Assembly: GCA_030849065.1 (NCBI GenBank)
Contig: JASAON010001656.1
Span: 172,536-236,535 of the forward strand
Length of the DNA: 64,000 nt
Direction: 5' to 3'
Source of the DNA: Jaenimonas drosophilae
Lineage: Eukaryota > Euglenozoa > Kinetoplastea > Trypanosomatida > Trypanosomatidae
The translations under genes were made by a program, and so were the position numbers. The notes beneath the pieces are model-generated. The model did no database searches and had not been told where the DNA came from. It saw nothing but the letters and a program-made list of their open reading frames with translations. Shown here in pieces: positions 35,414 to 45,400 of the stretch (the stretch's first letter is position 1; every line of letters begins with the position of its first letter).

Positions 35414-37519
35414 CTACAAGGCCATCAGTGCATCCAAGTCAGCCGGTGCCTTGGCACCTGAGCGCTCCGACTCCTTCTTCTCCTTCTTCTCACTGCGATC
35501 CCGTCGCTCCTTGCTACGGCTGCTATGGCGGTGTCCGCTGCCACTCTCCCCCTTCTCCTTCTCCTTCTCTTTCCCGGAGCGCGAGCGGTGTCGGCGGCCA
35601 CTCTCACCTCCAGCACCTCCGGTTGTGCTCATGCTGTGGCGTCGGTGATGGCGGTGGCCCTCTACTGGCGTCTCGGCTGCATCTCCCTTTGCTTGACCTT
35701 CATCCGCGCCAACCACCGCCAAAGGATCCTCATGAAGGGTACGCGAGACGGAGCCGCGCCGGTGGCGAGAGTGTCCACGATCACCGCTGCGATGTGTCTT
35801 GCGCTTCCCGCTACGCCCGCGGCTGCGGCTTCCGACCTTGTCTGCCTCATCTGCTCCACGATCCTCATCCTCCGCTGCGTGCTTCTTCTGCACCGACGCG
35901 TTGTCCGTTCCTTCAGGTGATAAATGTTGTGCAGCAGGGGTCGCCGGCATCGTTGGGGGCATCATGCCCATGCTCATACTCATGTTCATGCCGGGCATCA
36001 TCATGCCGTACATCTGCTGCTGCCACTGCATGCGCATGGCATTCAGGGCAGTCATCTCAGGATCGCGGTCCACAGTCGGGTCCGGCGCACAGCAGCAGCT
36101 GTTGAAGAACGGCATCTCAGAGCCCGTCAGCATTACCCACGACTGTCGCGAGAAGCCAAGGCGCTTCAAGTCCTGGAAGTCCATGAAGAACATGTCCGTA
36201 CGGATGCAGCCAGGAAGCTGCGATAGAGGGAGGGCAGGGCGGAACCGCTCAACACCCTGCTTGCACGTGCAGCGGATCAGCAGCCACGGCAGAAGCCCAA
36301 TCAGCCACACCGCAAACTCAAGAATGGGGTTCACAATCGGCCATGCCAGCATCACAAGTGCAAGCACAACGGACAGCAGGTACATGTTCGTGAAGCCACC
36401 CCAGAACGAGTTCAGCTTGCCACTCGTCCCACTCGAGTAGAAACTGCTGTACGTGAAGACAGACATCAGCAACGACACTCCCCACCCAAGCGCAGCAATT
36501 CCGCAGCCCAGCCACGCCATGCGCATGAATTCGTAGAACGGCGTGTCATACACCTCCACACCGCAGCACGAGCAGCACCCACCAGACTGCTGCGCAATCA
36601 GCGCCTGCTGGTACTCGGCCATGAACGTCTGCTGCTCCATCGGGCTCATCTTCATGAACTCCTCCTGCTTCTGTGGCGTCAGCTCAAGCGATGCGCTGTT
36701 CTTCACTTGGCGGCGCTGGATATTCACAAGTATAGCGTACACAAGCGCAATGAACGAAATCACAACAGCTACAGCGTACATTGCCATCTGCGACGTGTTC
36801 CAGTAGCCAAGCTGGGAAACAAACACGTTCGCGTTCAGGTTCTGCTCCAGGCACAGCGTGCCACTCCCAATCACACTGGCAGTCGTGCAAGGTGGTGTCT
36901 TTCCATCATCGCTCTTACTTTCGTTCTTCCACTTGATCATGGACTGAATCGCAGACTCCAGTTCAGTTGCATCAGTCACGTCAAAGTACTTGATGATGTC
37001 ACCGTTCCCAGAGACAATGATCACAATGAGGCCCACAAGGTAACCCACAAACACAAGGAACATCATCACGAACGTCCAGTCGCAGCAGCTGTAGAAGCAC
37101 TCAAGGCAGCTGGGCTGGCCAGGCATCGGTGCAGGGCAGCAATAAGGGTCCAAGGCCATCCCGTTCATCCCGCAACCCATGCAGCACGTCCCACAGCAGT
37201 TCCCGCAGTTCGCACAGTTCATCCCAGCGGCGCCACAGCAGCAAGGGCAGCAGTTGCCACATGCACCGCAGTTGCCGCATGAGTTGGGCTGCATCATCAT
37301 GGGGTTCGAGCCCATCATCATCATCCCTGGCGGTACCCCCGACATGGTATTTCCGGGCGTCCATGTGCCCGATGGCTGTGGGCTGATCCCCTGTGGGTAC
37401 CAGTTGTTTGTCGGTGCTGGAGCAGGTGTTGGAGGTGGAGGAGGTGCCGGGGGTTGGTCCTCATCCGCCGTCTTTGACCTGCTAGAGGACCGCTTTGTTC
37501 GTCGTGCGCTCTTGCCCAT
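35414..37519 (-). CDS. Unrecognised Cys-rich multi-pass membrane protein, copy B
   Basis: A 701-residue paralogue of copy A. The head (residues 1-37) is basic then poly-Pro (MGKSARRTKRSSSRSK, then PPAPPPPPTPAPAP) and is exactly as long as the head of copy A although the sequence differs. The core from residue 38 to 525 is the same: Met-rich and Cys-rich region (81-146), membrane segments at about 149-170, 246-267, 334-356, 377-397 and 399-416, a polar loop at 171-245 with possible N-glycosylation sites (N199-E-S and N241-T-S), and a Met-rich stretch GMMMPGMNMSMSMGMM before the tail. The tail (526-701) is Arg/Ser/Lys/Glu-rich (SRSRGRSGKRKTHRS, KEKEKEKGESGSGHRHSSRS) and ends DLDALMAL. Function unknown. 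An extracellular or lumenal 171-245 loop is an inference from hydrophobicity. Confidence 0.85.
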   Translation of the reverse strand: MGKSARRTKRSSSRSKTADEDQPPAPPPPPTPAPAPTNNWYPQGISPQPSGTWTPGNTMSGVPPGMMMMGSNPMMMQPNSCGNCGACGNCCPCCCGAAGMNCANCGNCCGTCCMGCGMNGMALDPYCCPAPMPGQPSCLECFYSCCDWTFVMMFLVFVGYLVGLIVIIVSGNGDIIKYFDVTDATELESAIQSMIKWKNESKSDDGKTPPCTTASVIGSGTLCLEQNLNANVFVSQLGYWNTSQMAMYAVAVVISFIALVYAILVNIQRRQVKNSASLELTPQKQEEFMKMSPMEQQTFMAEYQQALIAQQSGGCCSCCGVEVYDTPFYEFMRMAWLGCGIAALGWGVSLLMSVFTYSSFYSSGTSGKLNSFWGGFTNMYLLSVVLALVMLAWPIVNPILEFAVWLIGLLPWLLIRCTCKQGVERFRPALPLSQLPGCIRTDMFFMDFQDLKRLGFSRQSWVMLTGSEMPFFNSCCCAPDPTVDRDPEMTALNAMRMQWQQQMYGMMMPGMNMSMSMGMMPPTMPATPAAQHLSPEGTDNASVQKKHAAEDEDRGADEADKVGSRSRGRSGKRKTHRSGDRGHSRHRRGSVSRTLHEDPLAVVGADEGQAKGDAAETPVEGHRHHRRHSMSTTGGAGGESGRRHRSRSGKEKEKEKGESGSGHRHSSRSKERRDRSEKKEKKESERSGAKAPADLDALMAL
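35945..37408 (-). repeat. Near-identical core, copy B of a 1,464-bp intragenic repeat
   Basis: Partner of 31758-33221. Beyond 35945 (tail side) and 37408 (head side) the two genes no longer align, and neither do the surrounding UTRs. Confidence 0.9.
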
Positions 37520-37991
37520 CTTTCAGTATTTACGCTGGTTTCTACTTTCAGTGTCTGTCGGTAGTTTGAGTCAGTCCAAATGTCAAAGTTGGACGCTCTT
37601 CTGTGGTCTTTTATGAGTGGGTGGCACGCTCTTGTATGACTTCCTTGAGAGTGTTGTGTTTTTGTGTAAGGCAAAGGTAGAAGGTACGTTGAGCGATGCC
37701 GCTACGTGTGTTGATAGGCTAGGTGTTCTATGATCAGCTGTATCTGAAATATGAGTGGAGAGTACAAGAGAAGGTGCTGCAGAAGCGAAACACATGGCAA
37801 TCGTAATGAACGATGATCAAAATGAAGGAAAGAATGGGGGTTGTGGGTGGCCGAAGGTCAACGTACACGGCGTATGCTTGGAGTGCAGCGGGGCAAAAGG
37901 AGGAGTGGCTTTCCAGCGAAGCGTCCTACTTGCACTCATAGGGGTACGGATATCGCCCATTGGTATTGGGCTGGTCAACCCTGCAACTGCA
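37520..37991. other. Intergenic region upstream of copy B
   Basis: No gene seen. Unlike copy A, no strong pyrimidine tract lies directly upstream of the ATG at 37519; a weaker one occurs at about 37823-37845. It includes the 3' UTR of the VAP-like gene. Confidence 0.5.
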
Positions 37992-39104
37992 CTATGAGGA
38001 GGGAGTGATACCCGTCGTCTCTGAAGGGGCACTTGTGCGGCGCATAAACATTGAGATGAAATACACCATGAACATCATCACCAGCACAAGGTACAGCTTA
38101 AGCCCTTTGCCTTTCTTGACTGTTGCAGCTGTCGACGAGTCAACAGTCATGAGAATACTGTCACCACTACCAGACTCTACTAATGGGAACAGCGCACGAA
38201 CTTCACCTATTGGTGCGGATTTAGATGATGTTGTTGCGGAGCTGGCCGAGCCTCCCTCCCCGTTGGCTGGTCGAGGAGCACCAGCACCATTTGATGATCC
38301 GCGTGTTGGAGCTCCACTATGGGCGAACTCTCCACGTCTGAGGGAATCAAGCTCCTCCTTCAGAGCACGCATCCCATCCCCGGTGGACCCATTCGCGGTC
38401 GGAGTGCCACGACTAGTGGGGGTCACGTTCATTGGGGTTTCAGCCTTGGCCATGGGGGTGTTCATGACGGTTGGAGGACGAGAAGCAAGGCGTTCATGCA
38501 ACCCTAATGGCACCACGCGGGCTGGATGGGCAAAGAGAGCCGCTGACCCCTCTGCTGGAGTGGATGAATCGCTTCGACGATTGGTGCTATCATCAATCAC
38601 CGTTTTGAAGTACACCGCTGCGTGAGGCATCACCACATGCTCCTTCGTCAAAGAGTTGAGCCTTGCCCACAGTGTCTTTGCCACCTCGGTGCGTGCGTGC
38701 TCGTCTCCGAGGCTGCCCACCACTTTTTGGTACATGGCGGGTTCGTCCGAAATCACAGTGTACTCCACACCAAAACGGTCGGAGTGACGCCGTGGGGTGG
38801 CGGGCAATGACTTCTGAATCTCCTCATTGGCGTGGCTATAGAATGCCCGAAGACCAATCGTGATATCCACGGTGGTGGCCGACTCCATGGAGGGAACGAG
38901 AACGCCATAGGTCGGAAGCACGTGGAAGAGCTGAGGGGCCGTGCACTTTAGCTTAAAGACAACAAGCGCCTGTGGTCGAGCTGCAGCGGCGGCGATGGAT
39001 GCATTGCTCTCGCCGCTCTTGGATGTCCAAGTGATGGTCAGGACGTTGTCTTTGGGGTCCGAGGTTCGAAACACCAGACCATCGCAGGAAACCTGCAGAG
39101 CCAT
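37992..39104 (-). CDS. VAP-like MSP-domain, tail-anchored ER protein
   Basis: A 370-residue protein from the ATG at 39104 (MALQVSCDGLVFRTSDPKDN). The N-terminal about 90 residues form an MSP (major sperm protein) domain: VVFKLKCTAPQLFHVLPTYG, then VLVPSMESATTVDITIGLRAF, matching the VAP pattern VAFKVKTTAPxxYxVxPNxGxIxP. A Ser/Thr/Gly/Pro-rich linker follows, with a short coiled coil (MRALKEELDSLRRGEF). The C-terminal membrane anchor is LYLVLVMMFMVYFISMF and a short basic tail follows. VAPs sit in the ER and recruit FFAT-motif proteins to membrane contact sites. The linker is longer than usual. The frame runs three codons upstream to GTG; the ATG is closer to the splice acceptor. Confidence 0.82.
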   Translation of the reverse strand: MALQVSCDGLVFRTSDPKDNVLTITWTSKSGESNASIAAAAARPQALVVFKLKCTAPQLFHVLPTYGVLVPSMESATTVDITIGLRAFYSHANEEIQKSLPATPRRHSDRFGVEYTVISDEPAMYQKVVGSLGDEHARTEVAKTLWARLNSLTKEHVVMPHAAVYFKTVIDDSTNRRSDSSTPAEGSAALFAHPARVVPLGLHERLASRPPTVMNTPMAKAETPMNVTPTSRGTPTANGSTGDGMRALKEELDSLRRGEFAHSGAPTRGSSNGAGAPRPANGEGGSASSATTSSKSAPIGEVRALFPLVESGSGDSILMTVDSSTAATVKKGKGLKLYLVLVMMFMVYFISMFMRRTSAPSETTGITPSS

Positions 39105-40291
39105 CTTCAGCACACGTACACGAATTTATGCGGCGTGTGCTGATGAGAGGATACAGAAGCAGAAGCAGCAAGAGCGAGAAGAAAGAGGCACCAACTCCAC
39201 CAAATGGGGGAATGCGAGAGGAGGAAGAGCGAGACGGTGGTCCGTGCTACCGAGCTCCTTCACGGCTGAAGTATATGACGCTGATTGACGTTAAGCGTGG
39301 CGACCTCTAGCTTCCAATGCGAATAAGAACAATGGGTACGTATGTATTCTGCTGCTTCGGCTTTTTTGTGAGGAGAAAAGCTTCCACGCACAGTTGCGAA
39401 TATCTCGATGGACGAGGTGAAATCAATGTGGGCCAGCCTACGATATCTATAAACCAGCACTAAGACACTCAGAGTGTTAAGAAGAAGATTTAAGACAGTC
39501 CTGCATCATCCGCCTAGAGTGTTCCGGTATTACAATAGCATGTTGAGCTAGGAGCAGTAAATTCCATTGGATGCTTGGACCAGGGCACTACCGACGACTG
39601 TTATGACGGAGGAATTATCCGCTTGAGGTGCAGCTCCACATGTGGCTCTCACCCACCAATCTGCCCTGAGGGGAGAGGTTCGATATGGCACGTCAAGGAC
39701 AACGGGCAGCAATTTCGATCGATCCGTCACATTACTCATCTGTAGTTACCCACCCCAAAAAAATCATCATATGAGCACACACAAAAATCAAAAGAAGTTG
39801 TGAGTGGGGATGAACACGAGCAGCGTCGTTGGGGGAAGACTCGCCCACAACGACCAAACGAGAAAAGGAGGAAAGCGCCAATACAACACAGCAGACGGCA
39901 TATAGCAACCTGCGTCCAATCCAGCGCGGTCTTCTCTTCTTCTCTACCCTCCACCGCATATCCACTTCTACCGTCGTTGTACGCTTTTGTGTCAGCGCGT
40001 TTGTGTGCGTGTGCCTTTGAAAAATTGGCGGCGGAAGAGGCGGCCCCTCACAGCCTCCTGCCGAGTGTCTCTATAAGAGCCCTTCTATGGTTCTGCTGCA
40101 CTCTGATTCACGCAAATCGTGTCCGTGAGAAATGGATCACGACGATGGAGCTCAAACCAACGGGGTACGGCCATGGTCCACACCGCCGCCACGCGCAACG
40201 AGGGGAAGAGGAGTGGGTGTCATCCAAAAGAGTTGATCACGCTCATGAATCCAGGGAAGCTGATTGCGCTGTTTGTGTAGGAAACACATCA
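39105..40291. other. Long intergenic region between the VAP-like and CDK-like genes
   Basis: About 1.2 kb without a convincing gene. Its left part holds the VAP acceptor. A frame of 75 codons at 39732-39959 (minus) would encode two short hydrophobic segments, but it has no upstream pyrimidine tract and I do not call it. The plus strand has a pyrimidine-rich stretch at about 39930-39955, opposite to the usual orientation. No tRNA-like box could be found. Confidence 0.5.
39140..39195 (-). promoter_or_regulatory. Trans-splice acceptor for the VAP-like gene
   Basis: A long minus-strand pyrimidine tract (CTCTTTCTTCTCGCTCTTGC and CTTCTGCTTCTG) ends at CATCAG (AG at 39140-39141), 36 nt before the ATG at 39104. 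Confidence 0.65.
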
Positions 40292-41341
40292 TCACGCCTG
40301 CGCCCCCCGTGAAGAATCCATGATGAGAGCCATCTGCTGATCCAAATGTGTCTCGCAGGACTCACGCACCTCGTCAAACCATGGATGGTTAAGCGCCTGA
40401 AGAGCAGTGATGCGATCCTGTGGACGGTACGTCAGCATTTTCCCCAGCAAGTCAATTCCATCATCATCCAAGACGGGGACGCGCTCCTTCAGCGGCGTTG
40501 GACGCCATTGCGGGAACGCGCGGTTGTAGTACGGCAAGGCTGAAACACCGGGCCACAGTGTTTCGTTCGGTGTTCCGAGCGTTCGGAAGATGCTGATGAG
40601 CTGAGTGAACTCCCCGTCGAGACTTCCTGATATATCGCAGCAAAAGAAGACGTGCTGGTTGGCAAGTTCGGCGAAGACGCAGCCCATTGACCAGATATCA
40701 ACGCTGGCGAGGTAGTGAGACTCTCCGAGAAGGATCTCAGGAGCGCGGTAGAAGAGCGTCATAACCTCGGGTGAGTTGGCGTGCGGGGTAACGGTGAAGG
40801 CTCGGCCAAGACCCAAGTCTGCAAGCTTCAACGTCTGTTCGTCTCCGGTGACGAGGATGTTGCCCGGCTTTACATCCCGGTGGACGATGCGGCGCGCATG
40901 GCAAGCGTGGAGACCCGAGAGGAGCTGATACATCATCTCCTTGAGCCGCGAAGCCACCACGGGCGTACTTCGTTGACTGAGCAAATGCTTCAAATCCTTT
41001 GCAAGGTACTCAAACACAAGGAGCAGCTTCATGCTGTCTGGAATAATTTCCAGCAAACGGACCACGTTGGGATGGCGCACTTGCTGCAGCAGCGAGGCTT
41101 CGCGGATGGTGTTTGCTGGAATTCCCTCTTCTTGGTAGCACCACGCAACTTCCTTGATGGCAACGATTTGGTCTGTGATTCGATCGCGGCACTTGTACAC
41201 TTTTCCATATGAACCCTCTCCAACCTTCTCGAGGCGAATGTACCGGTCGCGTCCACGGTAGGCGGTCTCTGGCTCCACAGCCGCCCCCTCTCGTTCAGGG
41301 TAGCCCATTGTTTGATCCTGCCCGTTCGAGGTGACGAACAT
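40292..41341 (-). CDS. CDK-like cyclin-dependent protein kinase
   Basis: A 349-residue kinase close to the CDK family. It has glycine loop GEGSYGKV (41-48), catalytic K63, a PSTAIRE-equivalent helix PANTIRE (75-81) that would bind cyclin, HRD at 154-156, DLG in place of DFG (175-177) and APE at 200-202. In the activation loop, the position of the CDK2 activating Thr160 appears as S190 (NSPEVMTLFYRAPE). The usual GDSEIDQLF segment is replaced by a longer DISGSLDGEFTQL. S44 and Y45 correspond to the inhibitory T14/Y15 sites. Trypanosomatids have several CRKs; I cannot assign which. The ATG sits within about 10 nt of a pyrimidine tract and AG, so the first Met used might instead be M12 (MGYPEREGA, 41308). 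Confidence 0.88.
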   Translation of the reverse strand: MFVTSNGQDQTMGYPEREGAAVEPETAYRGRDRYIRLEKVGEGSYGKVYKCRDRITDQIVAIKEVAWCYQEEGIPANTIREASLLQQVRHPNVVRLLEIIPDSMKLLLVFEYLAKDLKHLLSQRSTPVVASRLKEMMYQLLSGLHACHARRIVHRDVKPGNILVTGDEQTLKLADLGLGRAFTVTPHANSPEVMTLFYRAPEILLGESHYLASVDIWSMGCVFAELANQHVFFCCDISGSLDGEFTQLISIFRTLGTPNETLWPGVSALPYYNRAFPQWRPTPLKERVPVLDDDGIDLLGKMLTYRPQDRITALQALNHPWFDEVRESCETHLDQQMALIMDSSRGAQA

Positions 41342-41725
41342 ATCTCAACTCCAAAACAAGAAAAAATGAATGATGGCACCAACACAATTTGAATCAACTC
41401 GCGAAGTGAACAAGCAAATGAATTGAGTGAAGACACGTGTGGCCCGATGGGGCTTAGTATGGTGCAGTGCCCGCTGATGGATGGATGTGGAATCACACCA
41501 CAGTCACCAGACTAGCTATCTCGTATACTTGTTGTCCAACACGCTGGAAAAAAACGTGGTTGGGTGCAGAAAGAGAAAGAGGGGAGCAACAAGCAAGTGT
41601 ACCATCATTCAAACATGGCCTAACTCCTCAACCGTTGTGGCAGGACTCATTGGGCAATTATGTGTAGTGAAGGAGTTTTGTCAGATTCCTCACTCCTCAC
41701 GGAGCGGGAAAGGGTACGCCCTCCT
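41342..41725. other. Intergenic region between the CDK-like and LSm genes
   Basis: No gene seen. A minus-strand tract CATTTTTTCTTGTTTTGGAG runs almost into the CDK ATG, giving a very short predicted leader. The remainder is the LSm 3' UTR. Confidence 0.5.
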
Positions 41726-42079
41726 TTAGAAGGACACGGATTTGATCTCGGAGCCGCGAATAAAGCGCAGCGACGTGGCGGTGCCACCATCCTCGTGGCG
41801 CTGTTTCTTCCACGCAGGTACCTCCGCCTCCGCCTCCGTCATGACGCCATCCGTTGTGCTGCCATCCCGGCGCACAAAGCCGTTGTTGCAGAGCGACCAG
41901 TTCCGTAGAAGCACATTGCCCAAATCATCCATACTCACCAAAGTGCCTACGAGCAAATCTTCATCAGGCATCATGGACGGGGCAGGGCTCCCATCCGTCA
42001 CCAGCGAGCAGTGGTGATTCACCACACGTACCAACACCTCCTGTTGGCATGCCGAAGCCACCTGCTGGATTGGATCCAT
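41726..42079 (-). CDS. Sm/LSm-family RNA-binding protein
   Basis: A 117-residue protein from the ATG at 42079 (MDPIQQVASACQQEVLVRVV). The full frame reaches about 50 codons further upstream, but that part includes a pyrimidine tract and an AG, so it is untranslated. The Sm1 region is EVLVRVVNHHCSLVTDG, then DLLVGTLVSMDDLGNVLLRN, and Sm2 is SLRFIRGSEIKSVSF at the very C-terminus (xxIRGxxIxxV is typical of LSm2, LSm4 or SmD3 types). An insertion (SPAPSMMPDEDL) splits the first two strands and a polar linker separates Sm1 and Sm2. Sm/LSm rings bind U-rich snRNA or mRNA ends. Which member it is cannot be decided by eye. Confidence 0.78.
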   Translation of the reverse strand: MDPIQQVASACQQEVLVRVVNHHCSLVTDGSPAPSMMPDEDLLVGTLVSMDDLGNVLLRNWSLCNNGFVRRDGSTTDGVMTEAEAEVPAWKKQRHEDGGTATSLRFIRGSEIKSVSF

Positions 42080-42412
42080 CCAGCTATATGAGAGGAACTG
42101 TGTACGGCCTTGCCTCTCAGATGCTTGGGTGTGCTTCCACACAATACTAAGTGCTTGAGATATTGATACAAACAGCAAATATAGAGAAGGGAAAGAAGAG
42201 ACACTGTACGGTTGCCGCAGAAGAAACAAGATGCAATCATGACCGAGTCGTGCGTCCGTCCATTGGGATATGCACGTACGGCCTCACAAAGGTGAGCTGA
42301 CTGTTGTGAAGGCAGGGGGGCGCGTATGTACGGTCCCTCTATGGATCATCTATGCATTGGCCTTCACGCAATCCATGAAGGGCCTTGAGAGTGGCTCCGC
42401 ATTGCTTCTCAC
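42080..42412. other. Intergenic region upstream of the LSm gene
   Basis: No gene seen. A pyrimidine tract (CTCTTCTTTCCCTTCTCT, about 42184-42201) on the minus strand precedes an AG near 42151 and would serve the LSm ATG at 42079. The rest is the 3' UTR of the repetitive gene. Confidence 0.5.
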
Positions 42413-45400
42413 CTACTCTCCAAATAGCAGCGCCCGACTGGCCCAGTCAATGGCGTCCTCAATTGCATCTTCCAACACAGCATCCAAGCTGAGGGTGAGG
42501 GCCCTCTCCGCAACTCCTGCTCGCCTGGCGTTGACGATGGTGCGCACCCAATCCACGCTCGTGCTGGTGCGACTACGGTGATAGTTAGGGGTTGTGGAGC
42601 TGATCCGATTCACGCGTTCTTGGAGGCTGACAGAATCAAACAGATCGCGATGGCGCAGAAGTACATCCCGGAGATTGCGCTCCGTGCAGTCAGAGGCAGA
42701 AGCCGAGCGCGCCAATTTCAGCATATTGGAAAATATGAACCGAACATCGCCTGCTGCCAATTGGCTGCCAAAGAGAACCTGCGGGGCCACACGAGATAGC
42801 AACGCTACATCCTCTTCTGCTGGTGTGGCGATGTTGGTACCGTGGAGAAGTGAGGTCCACTTCGCATCCAAGCGCACCATAACAACATGACGATAAAAAT
42901 CGTCGGCTATGCGTTCAGCGAGGGCACTGAGCGCGATGTGCCAATCAAGTGGAAGAGGGTACAGCCGTTGGACGCTGTACATGGAAGCAGCATCGAGGCA
43001 GCTACTGGTACCGCTGGTTTCCAGCATGGTGGTGTCCGCGCTCAAGCCTTGGACGATGGACATGTTGCTGTGATGTATTTCGTCCAGGTCCATCGCACTC
43101 CCTCGTTGGTTGGCTGCGTGGAGACAAGCCATCATCCCACGCAACAGGGTTTTGCGGATGAACGATGGGCTAAGCTCCTGTACCACCAACGCCAGACTAC
43201 GAAGCTGGGAGGCACTGCCCACCTCGATGCGGGTTCCATCGAGAAGGAGATCCGAATCCGAGAACGGCGTGTTCATCTTCGACGCACTACCACTGGCCAC
43301 TACTACCGAGGCCGTACATCGCAAAAGCATTGAGGAAGCAGCTCCATCAACAAGAAATGTGGTGATGAGCTCCACAACATCTTTTTCAGCCATTTGCTTC
43401 AAACTATCCATCGTTGCTCCTGGGGAGGCTGATGGCGCCGATGGACGCGCCAGAATAGCTGCAGGACTCTCATCCTGTTTCTCACCTGTAGGAATCATAG
43501 AGCTGTACTCCTCTGCACTATGGTCCACAACACCGTAGAGTGCATCAATTTCGTTTGAGTGGCTGGCTTCCTCCTCACCATCGTCATCGGCATTGGCCGA
43601 CGCACTGGTCTCTGGATAAACGGATGATAATCGCTCTTCACGTTCGCTGGAGGCTGCTGGAGCCTCCCCAATCTCTCCGGAACTCTTTGCCTGCTCCAGA
43701 TCCTTCAGCGCGCTGACACCCTGGCGTAAAGCTTCGTCAAATATGGAAGCACAGGCGCGAAACACCTCCACCAGGCTCCCTTCAGCACAAGCCTCAGCAG
43801 CTTCATGGTGCGACGGACTCTCGGCACTCATTCCATCGCTAAACCCCTCATCATCACTACCAACCGCCTCGGGCACTCGTTCACGTAGTGAGTCCACTCG
43901 AAGTGTGGCTACCCCAGCATCCCGACGGAGACGCTCATCCTCGTATGCATTAAATGTACCCACTCCCATGGATAGTGACTCATCCACAATAGAAGTAGCA
44001 GCGCGGAGTACCTCAGACAACGTAGCATCATTGGCTTTGGCTTTGAGGCTGTCAGCGGAGGTATCGCGTGCAGCAGATTCAGCCTCCATGCGAGCTATTC
44101 CCGCAGCCTCGGCCACCTTGCGAGCTTCTTCCTCATCCTCAGCTTTCTTTCGAGCCAGCGCTTCTTCTTCAGCTATCCTACGAGCTTGTGCGTCAGCTGC
44201 AGCTGTTTCACGAGCCAGTTCCTCCTCCTCACCTTGTTGGCGAACCAGCTCTTCAGCCTCTTGGCGAGCTTGTTCATCACGGGCAGCTTGCTGCTCAGCA
44301 GCTTCCGCACGGAGACGCTCTTCTGCGTATGCGTTAAACGTACACACACCCATGGATAGTGACTCATCCACAATAGCAGCAGCAGCACTGAGTACCGCGG
44401 ACACCGTTAACGCGGCATCAGCTTCCTTCCGAGCCATTTCCGAAGCCTCAGCCTGCTTCTGAGCTAGTTCCTCCTCCTCAGCTTGTTTGCGAGCCAGTTC
44501 TTCAGCCCGCATTCGAGCAGGTTCAGCGGCTTCAGCTTCCTTCCGAGCAAGTTCAGCGGCTTCAGCCTGCTTCTCAGCTAGTTCCTCCTCCTCAGCTTGT
44601 TGGCGAGCCAGCTCTTCAGCCTCTTGGCGAGCTTGTTCATCACGGGCAGCTTGCTGCTCAGCAGCCTCCGCACGGAGACGCTCATCCTCGTATGCATTAA
44701 ATGTACCCAATCCCATGGATAGTGACTCGTCAACAATAGAGGTAGCAGCGCGGAGTACCTCAGACAACGTAAACGTAGCATCATTGACTTTCAGGCACTC
44801 AGCGGAGGCATCGCGTTCAGCAGCTTCAGCTTCTTTAAGTGCTAGCTCCTCCGATGCAGCCGTCATACGAGCTAGCTCCTGAGCTTTAGCCTCTTCACGA
44901 GTCAGTTCTTCTTTTTCAGTGATCTTGGCAGCCAGCTCTTTACCTTCAGCTTCTCGACGAAAACATTCATCCTCGTATGCATTAAATGTACACACTCCCA
45001 TGGACAGTGACTCATCCACAATAGAGGTAGCAACGCGGAGAACCTCAGACAACGTAAACGTGGTATTAGCTTTCTTCTGAGCGAGTTCCTCAGCCTCGTC
45101 TCGAGCTATTTGCGCAGCTTCGGCCACCTTGCGAGCTTCTTCCTCATCCTCAGCTTTCTTTCGAGCCAGCTCTTCTTCTTCAGCTATCCTACGACCTTGT
45201 GCTTCAGCTGCAGCTGTTTCACGGGCCAGTTCCTCCTCCTCAGCTTGTTTGCGAGCCAGTTCTTCAGCCTGCATTCGAGCAACTTCAGCGGCTTCAGCTT
45301 CCTTCCGAGCAAGCTCAGCTGTTTCAGCTTCCCTTCGAGCAAGTTCAGCGGCCTCAGCTTCCTTCCGAGCAAGTTCAGCGGCTTCAGCTTCCCTTCGAGC

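Noticed and set aside
39732..39959. 75-codon frame with two hydrophobic stretches in the VAP-CDK gap
   Set aside because: No pyrimidine tract or acceptor precedes it and there is no recognisable family; chance hydrophobicity is likely.
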